DNA of 64,000 bases from JACDAV01 sp964626755 (GTDB taxonomy: Bacteria; Chloroflexota; Limnocylindria; Limnocylindrales; CSP1-4), in contig CAZVGO010000051.1 of assembly GCA_964626755.1 (NCBI GenBank), positions 1 to 64,000 of the forward strand, in the 5' to 3' direction. The position numbers were made by a program, and so were the translations under genes. Positions 34,291 through 44,793 of this stretch are shown piece by piece. Each line of letters opens with the position of its first letter. Position 1 is the first letter of the stretch. The notes below the pieces were generated by a model. That model searched no databases. It was not told where the DNA came from and saw only the letters and a program-made list of their open reading frames with translations.

Positions 34291-35312
34291 ATCGCCTCGT
34301 ACGCGTCCGCCATCCGGGCCGTCGAGAATCGCTCGATGACCGACGCGCGGATGGCCGCCCGGTCGAGCGCGGCGACGCGATCGACGAGGCGAGCCAGCCC
34401 GGCAACGTCGTCGCCGAGAAAGCCGTCGCGCCCGTCCCGGAGGATCTCGGGAAGCGCGCCCGCAGGGCGGGCGATCAGCGGTGTCCCGCAGGCGAGCGAT
34501 TCGATCGCGGCGAGGCCGAATGGCTCCGGCCACGAGCCGGGCATGAGCGTCGCGTAGCTCTCCGCGAACAACCGGTCCCGATCCTCGCCGCTGACCTCGC
34601 CGAGGAACTCGACGGTCTCGCCGGCGGCCGCGAGAGCCGGGAGGAAGACGTCCTCGTAGTATTTCCGTTCCGGTGACGTCGTTCCGATCTTCGCCGCGAT
34701 CCGAAGCCGCCGCCCGCTCCGCCGCGCGATCTCGATCGCGTCGACGATCCCCTTCTCCGGTGCGACCCGGCCGACAAAGCAGAGCGTCTCGCCCCGTTCC
34801 GGGTTGAACGGCGCACGGGCGAGGTCGAGGCCGTTGTGGACGATGCCCGCCCACGGGATGTCGGGATGCGTGGCGGCGTGGGCGCGGCTGATCGCGACGT
34901 AGTTGCCCTCGCCCCGGATCAACAGGTCGCGTGCCCACGGAAAGTCGAGCCGTCCGTGGAACGTTGTGACCACCGGGACCGGCGACACCTTCGAGAGGAT
35001 CGTGCTGTACCACTCGAGGTGCGAGTGGATGACGTCGAACTCGCGCGCCCGCTCGAGGACCGACAGGATCGTGCCGAGGTACCACGGGCTCGGGTCGTCG
35101 CCGAAGCCGGCCGGCCGGAGGGCCTCATCGACCGTCGGGACGAGCCGGCCCGGGACGTCGGAATCGCCACTCGCGAATGTCGTCACCTCGTGGCCACGCG
35201 ACACGAGCTCGCGGACGAGCGCGTGCATCACCCGCTCCGTGCCTCCGTAGCCGCGCGGCGGCACTCGTTCGAGGGGCGGGGCGGCCTGGGCGATCCGGAG
35301 CGGACGGGTCAT
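34083..35312 (-). CDS. Glycosyltransferase family 4 protein
   Basis: This GT-B sugar transferase has the acceptor domain at RIAQAAPPLERVPPRGYGGTERVMHALVRELVSRGHEVTTFASG. The donor domain includes GETLCFVGRVAPEKGIVDAIEIARR and the catalytic/donor-binding stretch LMPGSWPEPFGLAAIESLACGTPLIARPAGALPE. The recognisable fold ends near residue 350 (ADAYEAIYERLVA). The remaining ~60 residues (Ser/Pro/Thr-rich) read through the antisense strand of the previous gene and are probably an accidental extension after stop-codon loss. The ATG overlaps the stop of a 68-residue frame (ATGA), which itself follows aceE. Donor and acceptor are unknown. Confidence 0.85.
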   Translation of the reverse strand: MTRPLRIAQAAPPLERVPPRGYGGTERVMHALVRELVSRGHEVTTFASGDSDVPGRLVPTVDEALRPAGFGDDPSPWYLGTILSVLERAREFDVIHSHLEWYSTILSKVSPVPVVTTFHGRLDFPWARDLLIRGEGNYVAISRAHAATHPDIPWAGIVHNGLDLARAPFNPERGETLCFVGRVAPEKGIVDAIEIARRSGRRLRIAAKIGTTSPERKYYEDVFLPALAAAGETVEFLGEVSGEDRDRLFAESYATLMPGSWPEPFGLAAIESLACGTPLIARPAGALPEILRDGRDGFLGDDVAGLARLVDRVAALDRAAIRASVIERFSTARMADAYEAIYERLVATPSAGPDGAPRRNQRSPSHILSRAGTDSQTRTAAATSRQGPSSSGSSSPTPSSRTSSRTPAS

Positions 35313-35515
35313 CGACAGGTTCCCTCGGGGAGGACAGCGTAACGGCCGCGGCCCCTCGAAGGCGCGGAACCGCTGATCCGGTGCAGCTCGGCGTCCATCA
35401 GATTGAGCCAGCCGAGCCCTTCGCGGCGCACTCGGGTGACCTCGGCTCTGGGATCGTCAAGGAGCCGCCGAACGACTGGCGGCAGGTCCGCAGCTTCGAT
35501 TGCCTCGTCGGCCAT
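35309..35515 (-). CDS. Small hypothetical protein between aceE and a glycosyltransferase (68 aa)
   Basis: The frame starts with ATG three bases after the aceE stop and ends with a TGA that overlaps the glycosyltransferase ATG, so it fills the gap exactly. The translation is protein-like and helical (ADLPPVVRRLLDDPRAEVTRVRREGLGWLNLMDAELHRI). I do not recognise it. Its position suggests translational coupling through the operon. Confidence 0.55.
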   Translation of the reverse strand: MADEAIEAADLPPVVRRLLDDPRAEVTRVRREGLGWLNLMDAELHRISGSAPSRGRGRYAVLPEGTCR

Positions 35516-35518
35516 GGT

Positions 35519-38212
<2,694 letters not shown>

Positions 38213-38450
38213 CCTGGCTCCGGGGTCGCTGGGGTGCCCCCAGCGTAGCGGATCACGGTGCTCGATCGGGCTCGGGCGAACGGAAACGAGCCGGGACCGA
38301 CTGTTATGCGCACGTGACGGTCCTGCAATGTCGGGCCGCCGCGTCCGGCATGCGCCGGCGGGCAACATCCAGCTCGCACTGGGACATCGGCGTTCCACCG
38401 GGAGGGTCCCGGCGCCTCGGTCCCAGGCCTGAACTGAAGGAACTGCAGAA

Positions 38451-38657
38451 ATGACCGAACGACACGATCGGGATACCGTCGTGGTCACCGACAGGGGCGG
38501 CTCCGGCCTCGGGATGATCCTCGGGGTCGTGCTGATCATCGCCCTCCTCGTCGCCGTGTGGTACTTCACCATCGGACCGGGCGCGACGCGAGACAGTGGC
38601 GGCGGGACAACCCCGGTCACGCCGCCGTCGCTCGAGGTCCCGGCCCCTTCGGCCTGA
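38451..38657 (+). CDS. Small single-pass membrane protein (68 aa)
   Basis: A charged N-terminus (TERHDRDTVVVTDRGG) precedes one strong membrane helix, LGMILGVVLIIALLVAVWYFTIG, and a Gly/Thr/Pro-rich outside tail. The ATG has AAGGAA 8 bases upstream. It is divergent from aceE and lies 105 bases before the response regulator. The family is not recognised; similar small proteins with this layout are common in high-GC bacteria. Confidence 0.7.
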   Translation: MTERHDRDTVVVTDRGGSGLGMILGVVLIIALLVAVWYFTIGPGATRDSGGGTTPVTPPSLEVPAPSA

Positions 38658-38762
38658 GCTCCCGGACCGGCGCGGGCAGCCTGCCCGCGCCGGGCATCAA
38701 CCTCGATTTCTGGTCGGGCTTGCCCGGCCCCGTCAGACTAGGGGTATCACAGGAGGTGCGGC

Positions 38763-39521
38763 GTGAGTACCCAACCCCTCATCCTCGTCGCCGATGACGA
38801 GCCAAGGATCACGAAGCTCGTCTCGATCGCGCTGAGCGAAGAGGGCTTCAGGGTCGTGACCGCGGGCAGCGGCGAGGAAGCCCTCGCCAAGGCCGAGGAA
38901 GTCCGGCCCGACATCGTCCTGCTCGACATCGTCATGCCCGACCTCGACGGAATCGAGGTCATGCGCCAGCTCCGTGAGCGCCGGCCGGTACCGGTCATCC
39001 TGCTCACGGCCAAGGGCTCCACGGCCGACAAGGCCAAGGGCCTCGACCTGGGCGCGGACGACTACGTCGCCAAGCCGTTCCACCCGGACGAGCTGGCGGC
39101 CCGCGTCCGGGCCGTGATCCGGCGATCCTCGGGCGCGGCGCCGGGCGCCGGTGTCATCGCGTTCGACGACGTGGAGATCGATCTCGAGCGGCGGATGGTC
39201 ACCCGTGGCGGCGAGCTCGTCCAGCTCTCGCGGACCGAGTGGCTGCTCCTCCAGCACCTCGCGGCCAACGCCGGCAAGGTCGTCCTCCACACCGAGCTCC
39301 TGACGAAGGTCTGGGGCCCCGAATACCGCGACGACCTCCAATACCTCCGGGTCTGGGTCTCCCGCGTCCGGCGCAAGCTGGGTGCGCAGCCCGGCGAGCC
39401 CGGCCGGATCAAGACCTTCCAGGGGATCGGCTACCTCCTCGACGTCGAGGGCCAGGCGGCCGCACCCGTCGAGGAGATCGCGCCGGTCGCCGACGAGGAG
39501 AAGTCGGCACTCATCGGCTGA
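38763..39521 (+). CDS. OmpR/KdpE-family response regulator, orphan
   Basis: This 252-residue two-domain regulator has a receiver domain with acidic pocket VADDEP (Asp11, Asp12), phospho-acceptor Asp55 in LLDIVMPDLDG, Thr in LLTAKGS and Lys in DDYVAKPFHPDELAARV. The winged-helix output domain starts ~130 and shows LSRTEWLLLQHLAANAGKVVLHTELLTKVWGPEY and LRVWVSRVRRKL. An acidic tail follows. GTG start with AGGAGG 7 bases upstream. No histidine kinase is adjacent, so the partner must be encoded elsewhere. A hairpin terminator follows within 25 bases. The arrangement of output-domain motifs is closest to KdpE. Confidence 0.92.
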   Translation: MSTQPLILVADDEPRITKLVSIALSEEGFRVVTAGSGEEALAKAEEVRPDIVLLDIVMPDLDGIEVMRQLRERRPVPVILLTAKGSTADKAKGLDLGADDYVAKPFHPDELAARVRAVIRRSSGAAPGAGVIAFDDVEIDLERRMVTRGGELVQLSRTEWLLLQHLAANAGKVVLHTELLTKVWGPEYRDDLQYLRVWVSRVRRKLGAQPGEPGRIKTFQGIGYLLDVEGQAAAPVEEIAPVADEEKSALIG

Positions 39522-39545
39522 TCGTCCCCGCTGCACCGCGAACAG

Positions 39546-39573
39546 CGAAGGCGGCCCGCGAGGGCCGGCTTCG
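39546..39573. terminator. Bidirectional terminator between convergent genes
   Basis: A 12-base stem with one mismatch (CGAAGGCGGCCC / GGGCCGGCTTCG) and loop GCGA sits 24 bases after the response-regulator stop and 18 bases after the stop of the convergent half-ferritin gene. U-tracts are weak on both strands. Confidence 0.6.
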
Positions 39574-39591
39574 TCGTGTCCGGGAGTCTGC

Positions 39592-39825
39592 TCAGCGGCC
39601 GCCGAGGCGCTTCCGGAGCTCGGCGAGGAGCCGCTCGGCGTGACGCCGCTCGTCCGTGATCATCTCGCTGAAGATCCCGCTGTCGTCCTGCTCGGCGTAG
39701 ATCTCGTAGGCCTCGATCGCCTCGAGCTTCGAGGTGAGCGCCTGGAGGACGTTGTACGTCGCGTCGTCGACGGGCGACTCGGCCACGCTCGTGCCCGTGT
39801 CGCTTCGGGCCTGGGTGTCCTGCAT
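39592..39825 (-). CDS. Half-ferritin-like protein (EncFtn/rubrerythrin-like), 77 aa
   Basis: A two-helix protein with the carboxylate/His pattern of encapsulated-ferritin-like half ferritins: LTSKLEAIEAYEIYAEQDDSG (Glu and Tyr on helix 1) and MITDERRHAERLLAELRKRL (E-x2-H on helix 2). Such chains dimerise to build a di-iron ferroxidase site. The ATG has AGGAGG about 9 bases upstream, which excludes a longer start. The family normally works inside an encapsulin shell, but no encapsulin gene lies in this window and I see no obvious cargo peptide. A general ferritin-like label is the safe call. Confidence 0.65.
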   Translation of the reverse strand: MQDTQARSDTGTSVAESPVDDATYNVLQALTSKLEAIEAYEIYAEQDDSGIFSEMITDERRHAERLLAELRKRLGGR

Positions 39826-39973
39826 GTGCGGGAACCTCCTGTGGTGGTTCGGTGGGATGTCCACCCCCGATCATGGGCGGACCGCGGCCACGCGGGGGCC
39901 ATCGGACGGGGCTCGACCCTTGCAGGCGAGTGACAGCGGGCGGTCCCGGGCGCCGCTGCGCTAGCGTAGGAGC

Positions 39974-40576
39974 GTGCACGAGTACGACCCCCGGACGGCC
40001 CTCGTGGTCGTCGACCTCCAGAACGACTTCGCGGACCCGGCCGGCTCCCTGTCCGTGTCCGGCGGGGACGCGATCGTGCCGGTCGTCAACGCCGAGGTCG
40101 AGGCCGCCCACGCGGCCGGCGCCTTCGTCGCCCGGACGCAGGACTGGCACCCCCCGTCGACCCCGCACTTCCAGAAGGATGGCGGCATCTGGCCCGTCCA
40201 CTGTGTCCGCGACACGTGGGGCGCGGAGCTCCACCCCGGGCTGGTGGCGGACGGTCCGGTCGTCCGGAAGGGCGCGAACGGGGAGGACGGCTACTCCGGC
40301 TTCACGATGCGCGACCCGGTGAGCGGCGAGACGATCCCCACGCAGCTCGAGGCACTCCTGCGCGAGCGACGGGTCGAGCGGGTGGTCGTGTGCGGCCTCG
40401 CGACCGACTACTGCGTCAAGGCGACGGCACTCGACGCAGCCCGCCTCGGCTTCGAGACCGTGGTGCTTCTCGACGCGGTCCGCGCGGTCGATCTCCAGCC
40501 GGGCGACGGCGCCCGGGCGATCGACGAGATGGCCGCTGCCGGGGTATCGGTCGTCGCATCCCGTACGGCCGCCTGA
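39974..40576 (+). CDS. pncA: Nicotinamidase / isochorismatase-family hydrolase
   Basis: This 200-residue cysteine hydrolase probably deamidates nicotinamide to nicotinate for NAD salvage. Catalytic triad candidates are Asp14 (VVVDLQNDF), Lys (VVRKGANGEDGYSGF) and Cys (LATDYCVKATALDA). The metal-binding Asp/His set is in RTQDWHPPSTPHF, which separates true nicotinamidases from other isochorismatase-like enzymes. The start is GTG with TAGCGT exactly 6 bases upstream (39962-39967), a leaderless arrangement. The 5'-3' exonuclease gene begins 3 bases after the stop. Confidence 0.88.
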   Translation: MHEYDPRTALVVVDLQNDFADPAGSLSVSGGDAIVPVVNAEVEAAHAAGAFVARTQDWHPPSTPHFQKDGGIWPVHCVRDTWGAELHPGLVADGPVVRKGANGEDGYSGFTMRDPVSGETIPTQLEALLRERRVERVVVCGLATDYCVKATALDAARLGFETVVLLDAVRAVDLQPGDGARAIDEMAAAGVSVVASRTAA

Positions 40577-40579
40577 CGC

Positions 40580-41476
40580 GTGGAGCTCCACCTCGTCGAT
40601 GCGACCTACGAGCTGTTCCGGGCGCACTATGCGCCCCGCCCTCCCGTGCTAGGTCGCAATGGCACCGTTCTGTCGGGGGTCTCCGGCCTGTGCGACCAGC
40701 TCCTCTACCTGCTGCGGGACGAGGGCGCGACCCATGTCGGGTGCGCCACGGACCGCGTGATCGAGTCCTTCCGCAACGACCTCTACCCGGGCTACAAGTC
40801 ATCGTTCGGGATGCCTCCGGACCTCCTCGCCCAGTTCCCGATCGCGGAGGAGGCGATCGAGGCCCTCGGCCTCGTCCTGTGGCCGATGGTCGAGTGGGAG
40901 GCGGACGACGCGATCGCCACGGCCGCGACCCGCTGGGCTGGCAACCCGGAGGTCACCAGGATCGTCGTGTGCACCCCGGACAAGGACATGGCGCAGCTGG
41001 TCGACGGTGACCGGATCGTGCTCTGGGACCGTCGCCGGCGGATCGTGTACGACGACGCGGCCGTTCGGCTCAAGTGGGGTGTCCCGCCTGGGTCGATCCC
41101 GGACTGGCTCGCCCTCGTCGGCGACTCGTCGGACGGCTATCCGGGGCTCCCCGGCTACGGCGCGAAGACCGCGGCGGCCCTGCTCACCCGGTACGGGCGC
41201 CTCGAGGACGTGCCGATCAAGGGCAGCACCTGGCACCTGGACGGTGTCCGCAACCAGATCGGGCTGGCACAGGTCCTGCGCGAGCGGCTCAGTGAGGCGA
41301 TGCTCTACCGCGACCTGGCACGGCTGCGGACGGCCGCCGACGGAGTCGAGATCCCCCAGCAGGAACCCGGTGAGCTGGAGTGGCTCGGCGCACCCCGGGG
41401 ACGCTGGGAAGCGTTCTGCGACACATGGGGGCTCGACCGGCTGCGGTCGCGCCCGCACCGCTGGGTCGAGGCTTAG
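40580..41476 (+). CDS. 5'-3' exonuclease (FEN/PolI N-domain-like)
   Basis: This 298-residue stand-alone flap endonuclease-type nuclease has LHLVDATYELFRAHY (metal Asp) and the helix CATDRVIESFRNDLYPGYKSSF. EWEADDAIATAA and CTPDKDMAQLV supply the acidic active-site residues. The helix-hairpin-helix region is LVGDSSDGYPGLPGYGAKTAAALLTRYG. It would process 5' flaps or RNA primers. The start GTG lies 3 bases after the nicotinamidase stop, and the 3' end overlaps the convergent phosphatase gene by 4 bases. Substrate preference within the family is unknown. Confidence 0.88.
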   Translation: MELHLVDATYELFRAHYAPRPPVLGRNGTVLSGVSGLCDQLLYLLRDEGATHVGCATDRVIESFRNDLYPGYKSSFGMPPDLLAQFPIAEEAIEALGLVLWPMVEWEADDAIATAATRWAGNPEVTRIVVCTPDKDMAQLVDGDRIVLWDRRRRIVYDDAAVRLKWGVPPGSIPDWLALVGDSSDGYPGLPGYGAKTAAALLTRYGRLEDVPIKGSTWHLDGVRNQIGLAQVLRERLSEAMLYRDLARLRTAADGVEIPQQEPGELEWLGAPRGRWEAFCDTWGLDRLRSRPHRWVEA

Positions 41477-42288
41477 CGCACCAACTCGAGCAAGGCGCCA
41501 TGGTGCGCACGTGGCGCGGCCAGCACGCCGATCGAGCGGGGCGGGCGGGCGAGGTCGAACCATGGACCGCCGGCCAGGTCGGTGACGGTCGCCCCGGCGC
41601 GTTCCGCGATCAGGCCCGCCGCTGCCACGTCCCACGCCGAGAGACCGCCCTGCTGGACGAAGGCGTCAAACCGCCCGTTCGCGACATAGGCGAGGGCAAG
41701 GGCCGCGGAGCCCATCGAGCGCGGCACCCGGATCGCCTTGCGGACGTTGCGCGCCCGCGTCGCCACGGACCGGCCGCCGAGGGCCATCGACACGACGAAG
41801 TCGGACAGCCGCTCCTTGTCGCTGGCAGCGATGGGCCGGCCGTCGAGCCGGGCCGAGCCGCCGGCAGCTGCGGAGAATGTCTCGAGCCGGGTCGGGTCGT
41901 GAACGACCCCGACTGACGGCCGACCGTTGACGACAAGCGCGATCGAGACGCAGAACACGGGGATGCCGTTCGCGTAGTTGATCGTGCCGTCGAGCGGGTC
42001 GACCACCCAGGTCCGGCCTCGGGCAAGCGAGGACGTCCCAGCGTGCTCCCCGGACTCCTCAGCGAGGATGCCGTCGCCGGGCCAGGCCCGCCGAATCGCC
42101 TCGAGAATGAGCGCCTCCGACATGTGGTCGACCTCGGTGACGACGTCGCGGGCGCTCTTGTAGTCGACCTGCTCCACGTGCTCGTACCGCTCCGTCAGGA
42201 TCCGCCCGGCGCGAGCCGCGATCTCGAGCGAGAAGGCGAGCTCGTCGGCGAGGTCAGGCCCCCCGCGCGACCGGGCGGGGGCCGTCAC
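41473..42288 (-). CDS. Inositol monophosphatase-family phosphatase
   Basis: This 271-residue metal-dependent phosphatase has the two FIG/IMPase signatures: WVVDPLDGTINYANGIP (metal-binding Asp pair) and SAWDVAAAGLIAERAGATVTDLAGG near the C-terminus. DVVTEVDHMSEALILEAI and LAEESGEH (metal Glu) add to this. It may act on inositol phosphate, histidinol phosphate or PAP-like substrates, which the sequence does not separate. The GTG start overlaps the upstream zinc-ribbon gene stop (GTGA), so they are coupled. Confidence 0.88.
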   Translation of the reverse strand: MTAPARSRGGPDLADELAFSLEIAARAGRILTERYEHVEQVDYKSARDVVTEVDHMSEALILEAIRRAWPGDGILAEESGEHAGTSSLARGRTWVVDPLDGTINYANGIPVFCVSIALVVNGRPSVGVVHDPTRLETFSAAAGGSARLDGRPIAASDKERLSDFVVSMALGGRSVATRARNVRKAIRVPRSMGSAALALAYVANGRFDAFVQQGGLSAWDVAAAGLIAERAGATVTDLAGGPWFDLARPPRSIGVLAAPRAHHGALLELVR

Positions 42289-42770
42289 GGCGCCTCGCAG
42301 GCAATCGCCAGGGACCGCGGCGAGTCGCCGAACTGGCCGATCGTGGCCGTGAATGAGCGCGACTGCCCGGGTTCGACCGAGGGGCTCTGGACGATCGCCG
42401 CCGGTCCGACACCGCGGTTCGCCGGGTCCGTGATCCGGCATGTCGTCGGGCCGGCTTTCGTGCCCTCGTTGTGGACGTCAATGGTCACGACCAGGCCCCC
42501 CGCCGCCGCCTCGACACCGATCACCACGGCCTCGAACGGCCCGATGCCCGACAGGGCCAGCCGGCCCGCCACTGCCAGGAAGACGACACCGAGGGCGATC
42601 GCGAGGAATACCGTCCCGTGGGCCTGCGACGAGGCGGGGTCGGACAGGCCGAGCGGATTGCACCGTTCGCACAGGGCCACGTCGACGGGCACGGGGCGGC
42701 CACACCGCACGCAGGGATGGGTGGGGGTGGTGCCGGGGATCGGCGGAGCGGAGGTGCGCGGATTTGTCAT
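42285..42770 (-). CDS. Zinc-ribbon membrane protein (161 aa)
   Basis: Residues ~19-37 form a short zinc ribbon (PCVRCG...LCERCN). One or two membrane helices follow (TVFLAIALGVVFLAVAGRLALSGIG). The C-terminal ~80 residues are a beta-rich extracellular or periplasmic domain (VVTIDVHNEGTKAGPTTCRITD), similar in style to FxLYD/CARDB-type domains. The ATG at 42770 lacks a clear ribosome site. The stop overlaps the phosphatase start. Function is unknown; the architecture suggests an envelope sensor or scaffold. Confidence 0.75.
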   Translation of the reverse strand: MTNPRTSAPPIPGTTPTHPCVRCGRPVPVDVALCERCNPLGLSDPASSQAHGTVFLAIALGVVFLAVAGRLALSGIGPFEAVVIGVEAAAGGLVVTIDVHNEGTKAGPTTCRITDPANRGVGPAAIVQSPSVEPGQSRSFTATIGQFGDSPRSLAIACEAP

Positions 42771-42830
42771 CGGTTGGCTGATGGTGCCACGAACCCCACC
42801 GGCGGCGCGTCGCGCGAGCCTGTCTCTGCT

Positions 42831-43040
42831 GTTGCTGCTGGCGCACGCATCGAGCCCCACGCCGGGCGACAGCCCGCGGATCTGCTCGCCTTGTTGCCGT
42901 GGCAGCAACGATCTGGCCGGCGCGGCGATCGCACGACGAATTGTTGCCGCGCCAGCAACAGGCCGACCGGTTGAGGGTCCTGGCAGGCGGTTACGTGCGC
43001 CCCCGGCAACAAACCCGCGGTCTGTTGCCGCCCACGCAAC
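42831..43040. repeat. Cluster of GTTGC-N7-GCAAC hairpins
   Basis: Three perfect copies of GTTGC-N7-GCAAC lie at 42893-42909, 42943-42959 and 43024-43040, and a degenerate one at 42831-42847. Two copies have an extra base pair on each arm (TGTTGC/GCAACA). The spacers differ in sequence but not in length, pointing to selection on the symmetric arms. The cluster fills most of the 283-base gap upstream of the zinc-ribbon gene. It could be a multi-site operator or a set of small RNA hairpins. Confidence 0.6.
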
Positions 43041-43053
43041 AACCCGCCACCTG

Positions 43054-43893
43054 TTACCAGCGTTGGGCTGCCCGGACGAGCCCATCGACGTCCGCGTCGG
43101 TCCGCGCGGTCACGATCACCCCGTCGGCGCCGCGAGCCTGCCACGCCGCCAGTTCTTCACGGGGCCTCGCGACCCACGGCGAGCCACTCAAAGCATCCTC
43201 CCCCGCCCGGCCCGCCTCGAACCCGACGAGCACCCGCATCGACTTGCGCTTCCGGCCGGCCGACTCGAGCGCCTCGCGATAGATCGGCTCGAGCTTCTCG
43301 AACGGCTCAGGCGGGCTCGTCCAGCCGTCCCCGGCGCGCGCCGCGAGCCGCACCCCACCCGGCGCCTGGGCCCCGACGATGATCGGCGGCGCCGGGTTCG
43401 GTACCGGCAGCGCGAGCGCTTTCCGCAATGGGTAGAACTGCCCCGGCAGATCCACCGGCCCGCCGGTCCACAGCGCGCGCATTACCGCGATCGCCTCCTC
43501 GAGCCGCGCGACCCGCTCTGGGGCCGGCGGAAACGGGATTCCGTACGCTTCGTGCTCCTTCGGATGGCCGCCGATCCCTATCCCGAGGACCAGCCGCCCG
43601 CCGCTCATCTCCTGGAAGGTCGCCGCCATCCGGGCGAGCACCGCCGGGTGCCGGTTCATGACATTCGCGACGAACGTCCCGAGCGTCACCCGCGACGTCA
43701 CGACGGCGACAGCGGTCAGCGTCGTCCACGCCTCGAGGACGGGGTTCGAGCGTGAGCCGCGGGGCGTGAAGTGGTCCCACGACCAGAGCCCTTCGTAGCC
43801 GGCCTCCTCGAGTCGCAGCGCGCTGTCATGCCACCACCGGAACGACACGCCGATCGTGGCCAGGCTGACCCCGATCGGCAGGCGCTCGCTCAG
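43054..43893 (-). CDS. LLM-class (luciferase-like) F420-dependent oxidoreductase
   Basis: A TIM-barrel flavin/F420 enzyme of the bacterial luciferase superfamily: IGVSLATIGVSFRWW is the first strand, then EEAGYEGLWSWDHF, VTLGTFVANVMNRHPAVLARMAATFQEMSGGRLVLGIGIGGHPKEHEAYG and the late PPIIVGAQAPGGVRLAARAGDGW. No ATG, GTG or TTG precedes strand 1 close to the expected N-terminus. The best start is the CTG overlapping the MTAP stop (CTGA), or a second CTG at 43881. A GTG at 43848 would delete the first beta-strand. Given the F420 island 4 kb away, F420H2 is the likely cofactor. Confidence 0.8.
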   Translation of the reverse strand: MSERLPIGVSLATIGVSFRWWHDSALRLEEAGYEGLWSWDHFTPRGSRSNPVLEAWTTLTAVAVVTSRVTLGTFVANVMNRHPAVLARMAATFQEMSGGRLVLGIGIGGHPKEHEAYGIPFPPAPERVARLEEAIAVMRALWTGGPVDLPGQFYPLRKALALPVPNPAPPIIVGAQAPGGVRLAARAGDGWTSPPEPFEKLEPIYREALESAGRKRKSMRVLVGFEAGRAGEDALSGSPWVARPREELAAWQARGADGVIVTARTDADVDGLVRAAQRW

Positions 43894-44738
43894 AGTCCGG
43901 TCTCGAAGAGTCGGATGTCCTCGTCGGAGGCGGCGTGGCCGTCGCCGCGGGTATCCTCGAGGGCCGCCCGGGCGCCGAGTGCGTCGAGGTCGGTCGGGAA
44001 GCGCGCGATCATCTCGAGCACGACCTTCTGGATCCGCTCGGCGTTCTGGGCGACGACCTCGAGGACGCTCCGCGCGTCGACCGCCTCGGTCCCCTCGAGG
44101 ACGCCCGCGTCGTAGTCGGTGATAAGCGCGATGTTCACGACCGCCATCCCGAGCTCGCGGCAGAGGTACGCCTCGGGATACTGGGTCATCGAGACGACCT
44201 CCCAGCCCGCGTCGCTGAACCACTTCGACTCCGACTTCGTCGAGAAGCGCGGGCCGTTGATGATCACGATCGTCCCGGTCTCGTGCATCGGGATCTGCTG
44301 CCCGCGGATGACCTCCGACGCGATCCCGCGGAGCACCGGGTCGTAGATGTCCGCCGACGAGAGGTGAGTCACGATCGGGCCGTCGTAGAACGTATCCGCC
44401 CGGCCGCGCGTCCGGTCGACGAACTGGTCGCAGAGGACGAAGTCGCCCGGCTTCACGTGGCGCTGGAGCGAGCCGGCGGCGCACGGCGAGATGACGGCCT
44501 TGACACCGAGCGAGCGCATCGCCCAGACGTTCGCCCGGTAATTGATCTTGTGGGGCGGGATCGTGTGGCGCCGTCCGTGGCGCGGCAGGAACGCGACCTT
44601 CCGCTTCGACACCGTGGCCAGGAAGAAGCTGTCCGACGGCGGACCGTACGGGGTGTCGACCTTTATCTCGCGAACATCGTCGAGCAGGGAGTAGAAGCCC
44701 GATCCCCCGAAGATCCCGATCTCGGCCGTGTGCGCCAC
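43890..44738 (-). CDS. mtnP: S-methyl-5'-thioadenosine phosphorylase
   Basis: This 282-residue purine nucleoside phosphorylase-family enzyme cleaves methylthioadenosine with phosphate to adenine and methylthioribose-1-phosphate. IGIFGGSGFYSLLDD is the phosphate site. HGRRHTIPPHKINYRANVWAM, SPCAAGSLQ and INGPRFSTKSESKWF follow, and ALITDYDAGVLEG carries the Asp-x-Asp pair that favours 6-aminopurines, supporting MTAP over PNP. The GTG start has GAGGAGG about 6 bases upstream. Its -10 box is one half of the palindrome ATCGTACGAT at 44763-44772. The LLM oxidoreductase gene follows with an overlapping stop/start. Confidence 0.9.
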   Translation of the reverse strand: MAHTAEIGIFGGSGFYSLLDDVREIKVDTPYGPPSDSFFLATVSKRKVAFLPRHGRRHTIPPHKINYRANVWAMRSLGVKAVISPCAAGSLQRHVKPGDFVLCDQFVDRTRGRADTFYDGPIVTHLSSADIYDPVLRGIASEVIRGQQIPMHETGTIVIINGPRFSTKSESKWFSDAGWEVVSMTQYPEAYLCRELGMAVVNIALITDYDAGVLEGTEAVDARSVLEVVAQNAERIQKVVLEMIARFPTDLDALGARAALEDTRGDGHAASDEDIRLFETGL

Positions 44739-44762
44739 GAACTCCTCCTCAGCTGGCTGCTC

Positions 44763-44772
44763 ATCGTACGAT
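44763..44772. promoter_or_regulatory. Shared divergent -10 palindrome ATCGTACGAT
   Basis: The palindrome contains TACGAT on both strands (44767-44772 rightward, 44768-44763 leftward), suitable as back-to-back -10 boxes for the divergent mtnP and membrane-protein genes. Both genes have a good ribosome site at a fitting distance. Polymerase could occupy only one direction at a time. Confidence 0.5.
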
Positions 44773-44793
44773 GACCGCGGAGGATGCCGTCCG

